DNA of 64,000 bases, from positions 268,501-332,500 of the forward strand of contig NZ_CP097267.1 of assembly GCF_028473605.1 (NCBI RefSeq), written 5' to 3'. The position numbers and the translations under genes are program-made. The notes under the pieces were generated by a model. That model saw only the letters and a list, made by a program, of their open reading frames with translations, was not told the origin of the DNA and ran no database searches. Below, in pieces: positions 32,103 through 41,143 of this stretch. Every line of letters starts with the position of its first letter. Within the stretch, counting starts at the first letter, position 1. The stretch comes from Acidovorax sp. NCPPB 3576. GTDB taxonomy: Bacteria > Pseudomonadota > Gammaproteobacteria > Burkholderiales > Burkholderiaceae_C.

Positions 32103-32596
32103 GCGGACACCGGTGGCAGCGCCATGGCGCGCGCCGCGGCGGTCTGCTCGGCGCGGAAGGCCTCCAGCCGCTCGCGCAGGGCGGGGTCCTCGGTGGCCAG
32201 CAGGGCCACGGCGAACAGCGCCGCATTGGCCGCGCCCGCCGTGCCGATGGCAAAGGTCGCCACCGGAATGCCCTTGGGCATCTGCACGATGCTGTGCAGC
32301 GAATCGACGCCCTGCAGGTGGCGGCTGGCCACCGGCACGCCGAGCACCGGCACGGTGGTCTTGGCGGCGATCATGCCGGGCAGGTGGGCGGCACCGCCCG
32401 CGCCCGCGATGATGGCCTTGAGCCCCGCGCCGGCCGCCGCTTCGGCATACGCGAACATGTCGTCCGGCATGCGGTGGGCCGAGACCACGCGGGCTTCGTG
32501 GGGGATGCCGAATTGCTGGAGAATCTGCACTGCGTGCTGCATGGTCTCCCAGTCGCTGCTGGAGCCCATGACCACACCGATCTGGATGGGTTTCAT
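32099..32596 (-). CDS. purE: N5-carboxyaminoimidazole ribonucleotide mutase
   Basis: Converts N5-CAIR (the PurK product) to CAIR in purine synthesis. 165 residues, typical length. The phosphate-binding [17 protein letters not shown], the active-site [16 protein letters not shown] and [28 protein letters not shown] are all present. Start at ATG 32596; the gene overlaps purK by four bases. Divergent from the thioredoxin gene. Confidence 0.96.
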   Translation of the reverse strand: MKPIQIGVVMGSSSDWETMQHAVQILQQFGIPHEARVVSAHRMPDDMFAYAEAAAGAGLKAIIAGAGGAAHLPGMIAAKTTVPVLGVPVASRHLQGVDSLHSIVQMPKGIPVATFAIGTAGAANAALFAVALLATEDPALRERLEAFRAEQTAAARAMALPPVSA

Positions 32597-32688
32597 GTGA
32601 ATGGGGCGCTGGCTAACCGGCCGCCCTCCGAAGTGGAACCCGCGATTTTACTTTTTGTGTGCCGAGCGCACCCACCAGGCCTGAACTC

Positions 32689-33597
32689 ATGATCGATGTC
32701 ACCGTAGAAAATTTTGAAACCGAAGTCATCGCCGCCTCGATGGAAGTGCCCGTGCTGGTGGACTTCTGGGCCCCGTGGTGTGGCCCTTGCAAGTCGCTTG
32801 GCCCCATCCTGGAAAAGCTGGAGACCGAGTACGAAGGCCGTTTCAAGCTCGTGAAGATCGACTCCGACCAGGAGCAGCAGATCGCCGGCATGTTCGGCAT
32901 CCGCAGCATTCCCACCTGCGTGCTGCTCATGAACGGCCAGCCCGTCGATGGCTTCATGGGCGCCCAGCCCGAGGGGCAGGTGCGGGCCTTCCTCGACAAG
33001 CACGTGCCCACCGCCGATGCGGCCCTGGCCGAGCAGGAAGAGGAGTTGGCGCAGGACGCCCTGGCCGATGGCGACACCGACACCGCGCTGGAAAAGCTGC
33101 AGCATGCCGTCGCCACCGACCCCGCCAACGACGACGCCCGCTTCGACTACGTGAAGCTGCTGCTGCAGTTGGGCCGCGAAGACGACGCCAAGGTCGCGTT
33201 TGCCCCCGTGATCGCCAAGGCCCCCGCATCGCGCAAGCTGGGCGCGCTCAAGGCCTGGATGGATGCTATGGATTTCGTAGCTAAAGAGGCAGGCAATCCC
33301 GCGGCATTGGCCGATTTCGATGCCAAGATCGCCGCCAACCGCCGTGATTTCGACGCCCGCTTCGGCCGCGCCCGCTGGTTCATCGCGCACCAGCGCTGGA
33401 CCGAGGCCATGGACGAACTGCTCGAAATCCTCATGCGCGACAAGGCCTGGAACGAAGAGGCCGCGCGCAAGACCTATGTGGCCGTGCTCGAGATCATCGA
33501 GCCGCCCCGGGTGAAGGTGGCCGAGGGGCAGATCCCCCCGGAAGACCCGACGGTCGCCACCTACCGCCGCCGCCTGTCCAGCGTGGTGCTGAGCTGA
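32689..33597 (+). CDS. ybbN: Thioredoxin domain plus TPR-like protein (YbbN/CnoX type)
   Basis: A 302-residue chaperone-like thioredoxin. The N-terminal 105 residues are a thioredoxin fold with active site FWAPWCGPCK and cis-proline RSIPTCVLL. The C-terminal 190 residues are helical TPR-like repeats (DALADGDTDTALEKLQHAV, NDDARFDYVKLLLQLGRED, RWFIAHQRWTEAMDELLEIL). Unlike E. coli CnoX, the CxxC is complete, so it could be redox active. Start at ATG 32689. Codons at 33264-33282 (GCT ATG GAT TTC GTA GCT AAA) break the local GC bias and match the dispersed-repeat core (see findings). Confidence 0.92.
   Translation: MIDVTVENFETEVIAASMEVPVLVDFWAPWCGPCKSLGPILEKLETEYEGRFKLVKIDSDQEQQIAGMFGIRSIPTCVLLMNGQPVDGFMGAQPEGQVRAFLDKHVPTADAALAEQEEELAQDALADGDTDTALEKLQHAVATDPANDDARFDYVKLLLQLGREDDAKVAFAPVIAKAPASRKLGALKAWMDAMDFVAKEAGNPAALADFDAKIAANRRDFDARFGRARWFIAHQRWTEAMDELLEILMRDKAWNEEAARKTYVAVLEIIEPPRVKVAEGQIPPEDPTVATYRRRLSSVVLS
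33264..33282 (+). repeat. Possible repeat core (GCTATNGATTTNNTAGC) inside the thioredoxin-TPR gene
   Basis: TGCTATGGATTTCGTAGCT compares with GCTATCGATTTGGAAGC of copy C. Only the hairpin core is present, without the CTAGGGC flank, so this could be coincidence. The AT-rich codons contrast with the rest of the gene. Confidence 0.3.
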
Positions 33598-33629
33598 CCT
33601 GCGCCCCGGCCACCGAAGCCGCCCGGTCC

Positions 33630-34439
33630 ATGGGCGCTGAAAAACGGGCCCGTGCGGCGGCCCTGGCCGTGGCCTCGGTGCTGGTTCTCGCCCTGGCGGG
33701 CTGCGCCACATCGCCCCCGCCCGATGCCATGGTCATCGGCACGGTGTTTTCGCGTGAACGCCTTTACGTGCCGCCCGACGAGCCGGCCGTGTTCGAGGCG
33801 GCGCTGCTCGACGTCTCGCGGCCCGACGCGCCGCCCACGGTGCTCGGGCGCCAGCGCATCGAACTGCCGGGGCCGCCGCCGTACCAGTTGCAGATCCCTT
33901 TCCGGTCCGCGCTCACGCAGCCGCTGCTGCCGGGCCGCTACCGGGTTCGCGCCTCGCTGTCCCTGCAGGGCTACGTGCGCTTCGCCTCCGATGGCACCCA
34001 TCCGTTGCCGCCGGACCCGGCCTATCGTCGCGTGGATGTCGAGCTGCACCGCCTGCCTTTGGACAAGGCGACCGTGCAGGCCGAGGTGCCGCTGCGACAG
34101 ACCTACTGGCGATTGGTGGAAATCGATGACACCGCCGTGCCGCCGGCCCCCGCGGGAGCGTCCGAGCCGCATCTGGTGCTGGACAGCGAAGGGGGGCGAG
34201 CGCGCGGGGCCGGGGGCTGCAACCGTTTTCTGGCGAGCTACGCGGTGGACGGCGTGCGTCTGCGGATGACGCAGATCAACACGACCCTGCAGCTGTGCTT
34301 GCAGACGGCCACCCTGGAGGGCCGTTTTCTGCAAGCGCTGGACGAAGTCCGGACCTACCGCCAGGAAGGGCGGCAACTGCTGCTGTTCGGCGAAGAAGCG
34401 CGCGTGCTGCTGCGGCTGGAGGCGACCGAGCTGGAGTGA
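33630..34439 (+). CDS. Lipoprotein with YbaY-like and META domains
   Basis: A 269-residue predicted lipoprotein (signal ASVLVLALAGC, lipobox LAGC). The first part (about 30-140) resembles the YbaY/YscW domain: VIGTVFSRERLYVPPDEPAVFEAALLDVS-type strands and LPGPPPYQLQIPFRSAL. The second part (about 150-265) is a META/HslJ-like domain: TYWRLVEIDD, GAGGCNRFLASYAVDG, LRMTQINTTLQLC and FLQALDEVRTYRQEG. META-domain proteins are stress-linked; the fusion is seen in proteobacteria. It starts at ATG 33630, 33 bases after the thioredoxin gene on the same strand. Role not established. Confidence 0.8.
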   Translation: MGAEKRARAAALAVASVLVLALAGCATSPPPDAMVIGTVFSRERLYVPPDEPAVFEAALLDVSRPDAPPTVLGRQRIELPGPPPYQLQIPFRSALTQPLLPGRYRVRASLSLQGYVRFASDGTHPLPPDPAYRRVDVELHRLPLDKATVQAEVPLRQTYWRLVEIDDTAVPPAPAGASEPHLVLDSEGGRARGAGGCNRFLASYAVDGVRLRMTQINTTLQLCLQTATLEGRFLQALDEVRTYRQEGRQLLLFGEEARVLLRLEATELE

Positions 34440-34506
34440 GGGGGCCGCAAGGGCCGCCGGGTGATGCCGCGATGCCGTGGCGTGCGCGGCAGGGCTGCTC
34501 GACCGA

Positions 34507-35427
34507 TCAGCCCATCAGGCGTTCGAGCGCCTCGCGGTACTTGGCGGCGGTCTTCTCGACCACCTCGCGGGGCAGGCGTGGGGCCGGCGCGGTCTTGTTC
34601 CAGGGCTTGCCGTTGATCTGCGTCTGCTCCAGCCAGTCGCGCACGAACTGCTTGTCATAGCTGGGCGGGTTCTCGCCGGCGGCCAGCGCGCTTTCGTAGC
34701 CTTCCACGGGCCAGTAGCGCGAGCTGTCGGGCGTGAGCACCTCGTCCATCAGCACCAGCGTGCCGTCGGGCGCCAGGCCGAACTCGAACTTGGTGTCGGC
34801 AATGATCATGCCCTTGTCCAGCGCGATGGCGGCGGCCTCCTGGTAGATGGCGATGCTGAGGTCGCGGATCTTCGTGGCCAGATCGATGCCGATCATCTCC
34901 GCCGTCCGCTCGAAGGTGATGTTCTCGTCGTGCTCGCCCATCGCGGCCTTGGCGGCCGGGGTGTAGATGGGCTGCAGCAGCTTGGCCGCGTTGGTCAGGC
35001 CCTCGGGCAACTGCACGCCGCACACCGCGCGCGACTCCTGGTATTCCTTCCAGCCGCTGCCGGCCAGGTAGCCCCGCACCACCGCTTCGACGGGGATCGG
35101 CTGCAGGCGCTGCACCAGCATCGAGCGGCCCCGCACCTGGGGCGCTTCGTCCGACGTCACCACGCTCTCGGGGTCTTCGCCCGTCAGGTGGTTGGGGCAC
35201 AGGTGGCCCAGCTTGTCGAACCAGAACAGCGCCATCCGCGTGAGCAGTTCGCCCTTGCCGGGAATCGGCTCGCCCATGATCACGTCGAACGCCGAGAGGC
35301 GGTCGCTGGCCACCATCAGGATGCGGTCGTCGCCCACGGCGTAGTTGTCGCGCACCTTGCCGCGCGCAAGCAGCGGCAGGGACGTGAGGGCGGAGGTGTG
35401 CAGTGCGGAGGAAAGGGGCAGGGTCAT
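34507..35427 (-). CDS. purC: SAICAR synthetase
   Basis: Phosphoribosylaminoimidazole-succinocarboxamide synthase, which joins CAIR (the PurE product) to aspartate with ATP. 306 residues: [71 protein letters not shown] and [13 protein letters not shown]. The yeast-like longer form is typical of Burkholderiales. It lies 2 kb from purE/purK on the same strand but is separated by two plus-strand genes. Confidence 0.96.
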   Translation of the reverse strand: MTLPLSSALHTSALTSLPLLARGKVRDNYAVGDDRILMVASDRLSAFDVIMGEPIPGKGELLTRMALFWFDKLGHLCPNHLTGEDPESVVTSDEAPQVRGRSMLVQRLQPIPVEAVVRGYLAGSGWKEYQESRAVCGVQLPEGLTNAAKLLQPIYTPAAKAAMGEHDENITFERTAEMIGIDLATKIRDLSIAIYQEAAAIALDKGMIIADTKFEFGLAPDGTLVLMDEVLTPDSSRYWPVEGYESALAAGENPPSYDKQFVRDWLEQTQINGKPWNKTAPAPRLPREVVEKTAAKYREALERLMG

Positions 35428-35849
35428 GGTGGGTGAAGCGATTGCGAACGGGAAAGCCGCGGCTTTCGGCGGCAGGGCCGGCCAGCCCGCGATTTTAGGG
35501 CGCGTGCCGGGCGGGCCAAAAGAGGGGTTGCGTGAAGGTGGAAGCGGGTGGGCGGGGCCCAAGGCAGCCCCACTGCCGGAGAGTGCCCCTGGCTCCGGCG
35601 GAGCCGGCCACTGGCAGCGTCCGCATCGAAGGGGCCGCGCAGCAAAGCCGGCCTATTTTGCGCCGTTTTTCGCCCCTTGGCACCTCGGGCGCCAAGACCC
35701 GACAGCCGAGTTCGGTATGCGATTGCAATTGCCGGGAGCCGGGCGCATAGTGAACCCAACACATGCATGCGTTGCCCTTTCGCCGGGCCGTTCCTTCACC
35801 AGATTCCAAGGACGGCGCTTCTTCAACATAAGCCTAGGAGGCTAGTTTT
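35428..35849. other. 422-base intergenic region between purC and hpf
   Basis: No gene. It contains a GC palindrome GGCTCCG-G-CGGAGCC (35591-35605), a TTGGC-N9-GCCAA inverted repeat near 35677, a plausible sigma-70 promoter for hpf at 35723-35751 and an AGGAGG ribosome site before the hpf start. The short ORFs across it are not credible genes. Confidence 0.6.
35723..35751 (+). promoter_or_regulatory. Candidate sigma-70 promoter for hpf
   Basis: TTGCAA (35723-35728) and CATAGT (35746-35751) are separated by 17 bases. Each hexamer keeps four of six consensus bases. It lies about 100 bases upstream of the hpf ATG, inside the only AT-richer part of the gap. Confidence 0.45.
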
Positions 35850-36185
35850 ATGAACCTGACGATCAGTGGTCATCACCTCGAAGTAACCCCCGCATTGCGT
35901 GCCCATGTGACGGAAAAGCTGGACATCATCAGCAAGCATTTCGACCAGGTGGTCGACGTCAAGGTGCTACTCACCGTCGAGAAGCAAAAGGAAAAGGAAA
36001 AGCGCCAGCGCGCGGAGTGCAACGTGCATGTGAAAGGCAGTGACCTGTTCGCCGAGAGTTCCCATTCCGACCTGTATGTCGCGGTGAACGACCTCGTGGA
36101 AAAGCTCGACCGGCAGGTCGTGCGCCACAAGGACCGCATTCAAAACCACCACCACGGCGCCATCAAGCGGGAGTTGATGGTCTGA
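35850..36185 (+). CDS. hpf: Ribosome hibernation-promoting factor
   Basis: A 111-residue short-form HPF/RaiA-family protein that binds the ribosome A/P site region in stationary phase. Visible: MNLTISGHHLEVTPALRAHV, the basic stretch EKQKEKEKRQRAECNVHV, and SHSDLYVAVNDLVEKLDRQVVRHKDRI. An AGGAGG site precedes the ATG. It is followed by two hairpin terminators before ptsN. In many betaproteobacteria rpoN precedes hpf; here purC is the neighbour. Confidence 0.95.
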   Translation: MNLTISGHHLEVTPALRAHVTEKLDIISKHFDQVVDVKVLLTVEKQKEKEKRQRAECNVHVKGSDLFAESSHSDLYVAVNDLVEKLDRQVVRHKDRIQNHHHGAIKRELMV

Positions 36186-36195
36186 TATCCGCCGC

Positions 36196-36251
36196 GGCCT
36201 GCGCACAAGCAGGCCTTTTCCGCCCCGGCCGCCTTCATGGGCGGTTTTTTT
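36196..36251 (+). terminator. Two consecutive hairpins after hpf, the second with a seven-T tract
   Basis: First: GGCCTGC (36196-36202), loop GCACAA, GCAGGCC (36209-36215), then TTTT. Second: CCGCC (36229-36233), loop TTCATG, GGCGG (36240-36244), then seven T (36245-36251). This double terminator separates hpf from ptsN, so ptsN should have its own promoter; CATAAT at 36292-36297 is a candidate -10 element. Confidence 0.8.
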
Positions 36252-36311
36252 ATGGCCCCCGCAAAGTGCTCAGGGTTTATGCTAAGGGGTGCATAATCGC
36301 AACCCTTCACC

Positions 36312-36782
36312 ATGAACCGTCTTGCCTCCATCCTGCCTGCCGCTCAAGTGCTCGTGAGCGTCGATGCCACCAGCAAAAAGCGCGCTTTCGAAGAGGCAGG
36401 GTTGTTGTTCGAGAGCCAGCACGGCCTGTCTCGCGCCCTCATCACCGACAGCCTCTTCGCTCGCGAGCGGCTGGGTTCCACCGGATTGGGCCACGGCGTC
36501 GCCATCCCGCATGGCCGCATCAAGGGCCTCAAGGCACCGATGGCCGCCGTCTTCCAGCTGGCCCACCCGATCGGTTTCGATGCGCCGGACGAGCAACCCG
36601 TCGGCCTGCTGATCTTCCTGCTGGTGCCCGAGGCGGCCACGCAAAAGCATTTGGAGATCCTGTCCGAGATCGCCGAGCTGCTGAGCGACGGCTCGCTGCG
36701 CGAGCGCATCAAGGGCAGCACCGACGCCGCCGAACTGCATGGCCTGATCGCCGGCTGGCAGTCCGCCCAGGCCACCGCCTGA
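36312..36782 (+). CDS. ptsN: Nitrogen PTS EIIA component
   Basis: A 156-residue EIIA-Ntr protein, phosphorylated on the His of [12 protein letters not shown] (about residue 74). Segments [31 protein letters not shown] N-terminus, [14 protein letters not shown], and [24 protein letters not shown] fit the family. It regulates rather than transports, commonly acting on potassium transport (TrkA/Kdp) and stress responses; TrkA and TrkH are encoded 20 kb away. hprK follows 31 bases later. Confidence 0.95.
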   Translation: MNRLASILPAAQVLVSVDATSKKRAFEEAGLLFESQHGLSRALITDSLFARERLGSTGLGHGVAIPHGRIKGLKAPMAAVFQLAHPIGFDAPDEQPVGLLIFLLVPEAATQKHLEILSEIAELLSDGSLRERIKGSTDAAELHGLIAGWQSAQATA

Positions 36783-36813
36783 CCCCGCCGCCGCTGCGAA
36801 CGCTGAGCTTTCC

Positions 36814-37767
36814 GTGAAACCCAACGTTGTCAGCGCCGATGTCCTGTTCGAGGAATTCCGCGGCCCGCTGAAGTGGGAGTGGGTCGCCGGCCTCGGGGCT
36901 TCCGAGCGGCGCTTCGACGAGGTGGCCGTGTGCTCCGCGCGCTCCGGCGCCGACCTGGTGGGCTACCTCAACTACATCCACCCGTACCGGGTGCAGATTC
37001 TGGGCGAGCGCGAAACCGCCTACCTCACCAACGCGACGCCCGAGGACTGCAAGCGCCGCATCGCCCGCATCGTCACGCTGGAGCCGCCCGTGCTGGTGCT
37101 GGCCGACAGCCAGGTCGCGCCCGATGCGCTGCTGTCCATGTGCGAGCGTGCGCAGATTCCGATGTTCTCCACGCACGAGTCGTCGGCCTTCGTCATCGAC
37201 GTGCTGCGCGCCTACCTGTCCAAGCACTTCGCCGACCGCACCACCATGCACGGCGTGTTCATGGACATCCTGGGCCTGGGCGTGCTGATCACCGGCGAGT
37301 CGGGCCTGGGCAAGAGCGAGCTGGGCCTGGAGCTGATCTCGCGCGGCAACGGCCTGGTGGCCGACGACGCGGTGGACCTGTTCCGCATCAACCAGACCAC
37401 CATCGAGGGCAAGTGCCCCGATCTGCTGCAGAACCTGCTGGAGGTGCGCGGCATCGGCCTGCTGGACATCCGCGCGATCTTTGGCGAGACCGCCGTGCGC
37501 CGCAAGATGCGGCTCAAGCTCATCGTGCACCTGGTGCGCAAGGAAACGCTGGAGCGCGACTACGAGCGCCTGCCCTACGAGCCCCTCACGCAGGACGTGC
37601 TGGGCGTGCCGGTGCTGAAAGTCGTGATCCAGGTGGTGGCCGGCCGCAATATCGCCGTGCTGGTGGAAGCCGCCGTGCGCAACACCATCCTGAACCTGCG
37701 GGGAATCGACACCTACCAGGAATTCGTGGAGCGGCACCGCCGGGCCATGGAGCGCGACGGCTCCTGA
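36814..37767 (+). CDS. hprK: HPr kinase/phosphorylase
   Basis: A 317-residue bifunctional enzyme that phosphorylates and dephosphorylates HPr on serine. The N-terminal domain is followed by the P-loop [15 protein letters not shown] (with the preceding [15 protein letters not shown]), the catalytic acid stretch [12 protein letters not shown], the signature [16 protein letters not shown] and the C-terminal [22 protein letters not shown] segment. It starts with GTG (36814). The hpf-ptsN-hprK order is usual for Burkholderiales. Confidence 0.95.
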   Translation: MKPNVVSADVLFEEFRGPLKWEWVAGLGASERRFDEVAVCSARSGADLVGYLNYIHPYRVQILGERETAYLTNATPEDCKRRIARIVTLEPPVLVLADSQVAPDALLSMCERAQIPMFSTHESSAFVIDVLRAYLSKHFADRTTMHGVFMDILGLGVLITGESGLGKSELGLELISRGNGLVADDAVDLFRINQTTIEGKCPDLLQNLLEVRGIGLLDIRAIFGETAVRRKMRLKLIVHLVRKETLERDYERLPYEPLTQDVLGVPVLKVVIQVVAGRNIAVLVEAAVRNTILNLRGIDTYQEFVERHRRAMERDGS

Positions 37768-37812
37768 TTGCCACGCCCGCACACCCGCCGGGCTGCGTGA
37801 AATCTGGGTGGG

Positions 37813-38244
37813 TCAGCGGTGCGGCGTGGCCAGCTTGGCGCAGGTGGCGCACTGGCCGTACAGGGCCATGGAATGGTCCTGCACCACCCAGCCCTTCGAT
37901 TTGGCCACCAGTTGCTGGCGCTTTTCGATCTCGGGGTCGTAGAACTCTTCGACCTTGCCGCAGACCGTGCAGATGAAGTGGTCGTGGTGCTGGCCTTCGT
38001 TCAGCTCGTACACCGCCTTGCCGCTCTCGAAGTTGCTGCGGTTCAGGATGCCGGCCTGCTCGAACTGCGTGAGCACGCGGTACACGGTGGCCAGGCCGAT
38101 GTCCGAGCGCTCTTCCAGCAGCACGCGAAAAACGTCTTCCGCGGTCATATGGCGCTGCGCGCCTTTCTGGAAGATCTCGAGGATCTTCAGGCGCGGCAGG
38201 GTGGCCTTCAGGCCGGTGCTCTTGAGTTCGTCGATGTTCGTCAT
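37813..38244 (-). CDS. fur: Ferric uptake regulator
   Basis: A 143-residue metal-dependent repressor. The winged helix is [38 protein letters not shown], with [16 protein letters not shown] and a second CxxC (GQCATCAKL) forming the structural metal site. It controls iron uptake genes. It is divergent from bamE, with the two starts about 80 bases apart and a TACAAT hexamer at 38300-38305 facing bamE. Confidence 0.95.
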   Translation of the reverse strand: MTNIDELKSTGLKATLPRLKILEIFQKGAQRHMTAEDVFRVLLEERSDIGLATVYRVLTQFEQAGILNRSNFESGKAVYELNEGQHHDHFICTVCGKVEEFYDPEIEKRQQLVAKSKGWVVQDHSMALYGQCATCAKLATPHR

Positions 38245-38324
38245 GACAGGGGTTTCCGTGTACCAAACCAGCGTGGCAAAGCCCGGGAGAACCTGCCGCT
38301 ACAATGGGTCGGATCATATCGCCT

Positions 38325-38885
38325 ATGCCTAACTCCATGTCCGTTTCCGCCCGCTGCAGCGCCCGTTGCGCCCTGACCCTGTTGATCGGCGCCAGCTTGA
38401 CGGCCTGCGGCAGCTTCGACAGCGCCAGCAACCGCGTTGCCAACCTGGTCACTCCCTACAAGGTGGACGTGGTTCAAGGCAACTTCGTTTCGCGCGAACA
38501 GGTCGAGGCGCTCAAGCCCGGCATGGGGCGCCAGCAGGTCAAGGAAATCCTCGGCACGCCGCTCGTGACCAGCCTGTTCCACGCCGACCGCTGGGAATAC
38601 GTCTTCACGCTCAAGCGTCCCGGCGTCGAGGTGCAGTCGCGCAAGCTGACCGTGTTCTTCAACGGCGACGTGTTCGACCGCGCCGAGGGCGACGAGATGC
38701 CCACCGAGGCCGAGTTCGTCGCCACCCTGGGCACCCGCACCCCCAAGAACAAGGTGCCGGTGCTGGAGGCGACCGAGGCCCAGCTGGCCAAATTCCCCAA
38801 ACCGGCCACGCTGCCCGAACCTGCCGATTCGCCCGTGCCCACCCCGCCGTCCAGCTACCCGCCGCTGGAATCGTCGACCCGCTGA
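38325..38885 (+). CDS. bamE: Outer membrane assembly lipoprotein BamE
   Basis: A SmpA/OmlA-domain lipoprotein of the BAM complex that inserts beta-barrels. The signal [15 protein letters not shown] ends in lipobox LTAC. The conserved core is [30 protein letters not shown] with [23 protein letters not shown]. The C-terminal 45 residues are Pro-rich and longer than in E. coli. ATG 38325 is chosen because the TACAAT -10 lies only 20 bases upstream; ATG 38304 would precede the likely transcript start, while ATG 38337 is also possible. The fur-bamE divergent pair is common in proteobacteria. Confidence 0.93.
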   Translation: MPNSMSVSARCSARCALTLLIGASLTACGSFDSASNRVANLVTPYKVDVVQGNFVSREQVEALKPGMGRQQVKEILGTPLVTSLFHADRWEYVFTLKRPGVEVQSRKLTVFFNGDVFDRAEGDEMPTEAEFVATLGTRTPKNKVPVLEATEAQLAKFPKPATLPEPADSPVPTPPSSYPPLESSTR

Positions 38886-38943
38886 TTCCCGCCGGCCAGG
38901 GCCTGGTACACACCGGCCCTGCGGCTTAGCCGCTGATCTTTCC

Positions 38944-39792
38944 ATGACCGCCACCACCTCCCCGACCGCATCCCCCTCCACCCCGTGCCGCGTGGCCGTC
39001 GCCGGGGCGTCCGGCCGCATGGGGCGCATGCTGATCGAAGCCATCCGCGACACCGACGGCGAATGCGTGCTGGCCGGCGCGCTCGATGTGGCAGCGAGCC
39101 CCGCCATCGGCTCGGACGCCACGGCCTTCCTGGGCCATGCCAGCGGCGTGGCCATCACGGCCGACGTGCGCGAAGGCCTGCGCCATGCCGACGTGCTGAT
39201 CGACTTCACCCGCCCCGAGGGCACCATGGCCCACCTGGCGGTGTGCGCCGAGACGGGTGTCAATATGGTGATCGGCACCACGGGCCTGTCCGACGCGCAA
39301 AAGGCCGAGATCGCCGCCGCCAGCGCACGCACGGCCATCCTGCTGTCGCCCAACATGAGCGTGGGCGTGAACGTCACGCTCAAGCTGCTGGAGCTGGCCG
39401 CCAAGGCCATGTCCACCGGCTACGACATCGAGATCATCGAGTCCCACCACCGCCACAAGGTGGACGCGCCCTCGGGCACCGCGCTCAAGATGGGCGAGGT
39501 CATCGCGCAGGCCCTGGGGCGCGACCTCAAGGACTGCGCCGTCTATGCCCGCGAGGGCATTACCGGCGAGCGCGATCCGTCGAGCATCGGCTTTTCCGCC
39601 ATCCGCGGCGGCGACATCGTGGGCGACCACACCGTGCTGTTCGCCGGCACCGGCGAGCGCATCGAGATCACCCACAAATCCGCCAGCCGCACGACCTATG
39701 CCCAGGGCAGCCTGCGCGCCGTGCGATTCCTCGCCGCGCACAAGACCGGCCTGTTCGACATGTTCGACGTGCTGGGCCTGAACGCGGCCTGA
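38944..39792 (+). CDS. dapB: 4-hydroxy-tetrahydrodipicolinate reductase
   Basis: Lysine and diaminopimelate pathway enzyme, 282 residues. The nucleotide-binding [18 protein letters not shown] follows a 16-residue Ser/Thr/Pro extension. [43 protein letters not shown], the catalytic [18 protein letters not shown] and [18 protein letters not shown] are intact. It lies 58 bases after bamE and 17 before exbB on the same strand. Confidence 0.96.
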   Translation: MTATTSPTASPSTPCRVAVAGASGRMGRMLIEAIRDTDGECVLAGALDVAASPAIGSDATAFLGHASGVAITADVREGLRHADVLIDFTRPEGTMAHLAVCAETGVNMVIGTTGLSDAQKAEIAAASARTAILLSPNMSVGVNVTLKLLELAAKAMSTGYDIEIIESHHRHKVDAPSGTALKMGEVIAQALGRDLKDCAVYAREGITGERDPSSIGFSAIRGGDIVGDHTVLFAGTGERIEITHKSASRTTYAQGSLRAVRFLAAHKTGLFDMFDVLGLNAA

Positions 39793-39809
39793 CGGCCGGC
39801 GCGCACGCG

Positions 39810-40496
39810 ATGGACGGCCTGCACTGGTGGCGTCAGGGCGACGCGGTCACGCAGATCAGCGCGCTGCTGCTGCTGGCCATGTCGGTCGCCAGTTGGGTCG
39901 TCATCGTCTGGAAGGCCCTGCTGATGCGCCGCGCCCGCCGCGATGCGGTCCGCGCCATCGCCGCCTTCTGGCAGGCCCCGTCGATCGCCCTTGCGGCCGA
40001 GCGCCTTCCCGCCTTCGACCGCGATGGCCTGGTGATGCCGCTGGTGCAGGCCGCCAGCGCCGTGGCCGGTGCCAACCCGGCCCCCGCCACGCTGGCCGCG
40101 CGCGGCAGCCTGTCCCAGCAACTGACGCGCGGCCTGCGCGATGCGCTGCACGGCGTGCTGGGCCGGCTGCAGTTCGGGCAGGTGCTGCTGGCCACCGTGG
40201 GCTCCACCGCGCCGTTCGTGGGCCTGCTGGGCACGGTGTGGGGCATCTACCATGCGCTCACCGCCATGGCCGGTGCCGGGCAGATCACCATCGACCGCGT
40301 AGCGGGCCCCGTGGGCGAGGCGCTGGTCATGACCGCCGCCGGCCTGACCGTGGCCATCCCCGCCGTGCTGGCCTACAACGTGTTCGGCCGCTTCATCGGC
40401 CGCACCGAGGCCGACCTGGAAGGCTTCGCGCGCGACCTGCGCGAGCTGGTGCTGGACGAGGCCGGCATCGCACCGACCGCCACGGTGAACGACTGA
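39810..40496 (+). CDS. exbB: ExbB/TolQ-family proton channel protein
   Basis: A 228-residue inner-membrane protein with three hydrophobic segments (ISALLLLAMSVASWVVIVW near residues 17-36, LLATVGSTAPFVGLLGTVWGIYHAL near 130-154, and EALVMTAAGLTVAIPAVLAYNVF near 171-193). The central segments match the conserved MotA/TolQ/ExbB domain. With ExbD it couples the proton gradient to TonB-dependent outer-membrane transport; no tonB lies beside it. ExbB rather than TolQ is preferred because no tolR/A/B/pal genes follow. Confidence 0.85.
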   Translation: MDGLHWWRQGDAVTQISALLLLAMSVASWVVIVWKALLMRRARRDAVRAIAAFWQAPSIALAAERLPAFDRDGLVMPLVQAASAVAGANPAPATLAARGSLSQQLTRGLRDALHGVLGRLQFGQVLLATVGSTAPFVGLLGTVWGIYHALTAMAGAGQITIDRVAGPVGEALVMTAAGLTVAIPAVLAYNVFGRFIGRTEADLEGFARDLRELVLDEAGIAPTATVND

Positions 40497-40531
40497 CCGG
40501 CTCACCCACGGATTCCCGCTCCGCACGCACC

Positions 40532-40966
40532 ATGGCATTCGGCCGACTCGAACGCACCACCGGGCCACAGCCCATGAGCGACATCAACATGACGCCGCTG
40601 GTGGACGTGATGCTGGTGCTGGTGGTCATCTTCATCCTGACCGCGCCGTTGCTGGCCAGCTCGATCCGGCTGGACCTGCCGCGCGCCGATGGCGCCACGC
40701 CCGGCGCGCCGCCGCAGTCGGTCACCGTGGTGCTCGACAAGGAAGGCCAGGCCTATCTGGACGATGTGCCGCTGGCCCCGCAGGCGCTGGCGGCGCGCCT
40801 GGCGCAACTGGCCAGGGAGCAGCCGGACACCGAAGTGCAATTGCGCGCCGACACCGCCGTGCCGTATGGCCGGGTGGTCGAGGTGATGGGCGCGGCCAAC
40901 GCGGCGGGCTTGCGGCGCATCGGTTTCGTGGCGGACCCGGCGGCATCCTCGGCCCCGCCCCGCTGA
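40532..40966 (+). CDS. exbD: ExbD/TolR-family biopolymer transport protein
   Basis: A 144-residue protein with one N-terminal membrane helix bearing the conserved acid: SDINMTPLVDVMLVLVVIF (Asp of LVDVML). A periplasmic domain follows, with VTVVLDKEGQAYLDDVPL, TEVQLRADTAVPYGRVVEVM and AGLRRIGFV. It lies 35 bases after exbB and forms the motor pair with it. Confidence 0.9.
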   Translation: MAFGRLERTTGPQPMSDINMTPLVDVMLVLVVIFILTAPLLASSIRLDLPRADGATPGAPPQSVTVVLDKEGQAYLDDVPLAPQALAARLAQLAREQPDTEVQLRADTAVPYGRVVEVMGAANAAGLRRIGFVADPAASSAPPR

Positions 40967-41143
40967 CCGGCAGGGCCTGGGTGGCTCGCGCTGGGGCAGG
41001 GCGCACCCTTTCGCCCCGTCGCTGCCGGGCTCCGCGCACCCTGTAACGCTTCGCGCCGCCCAGGGCCGGCATCGCGCCTAAAATCCCGGCTGACACCCTG
41101 CTCACTTTCTTTCCTGGCCGCACCGCCGCGGCCCCGCCAACCC

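Noticed and set aside
35678..35693. TGGCAC followed by GCGCC, reminiscent of a sigma-54 promoter before hpf
   Set aside because: The -12 element lacks TTGC, so the match fails; a sigma-70-like pair at 35723-35751 is better.
35493..35853. Short overlapping open frames between purC and hpf
   Set aside because: They overlap on both strands, lack ribosome sites and show no protein-like composition.
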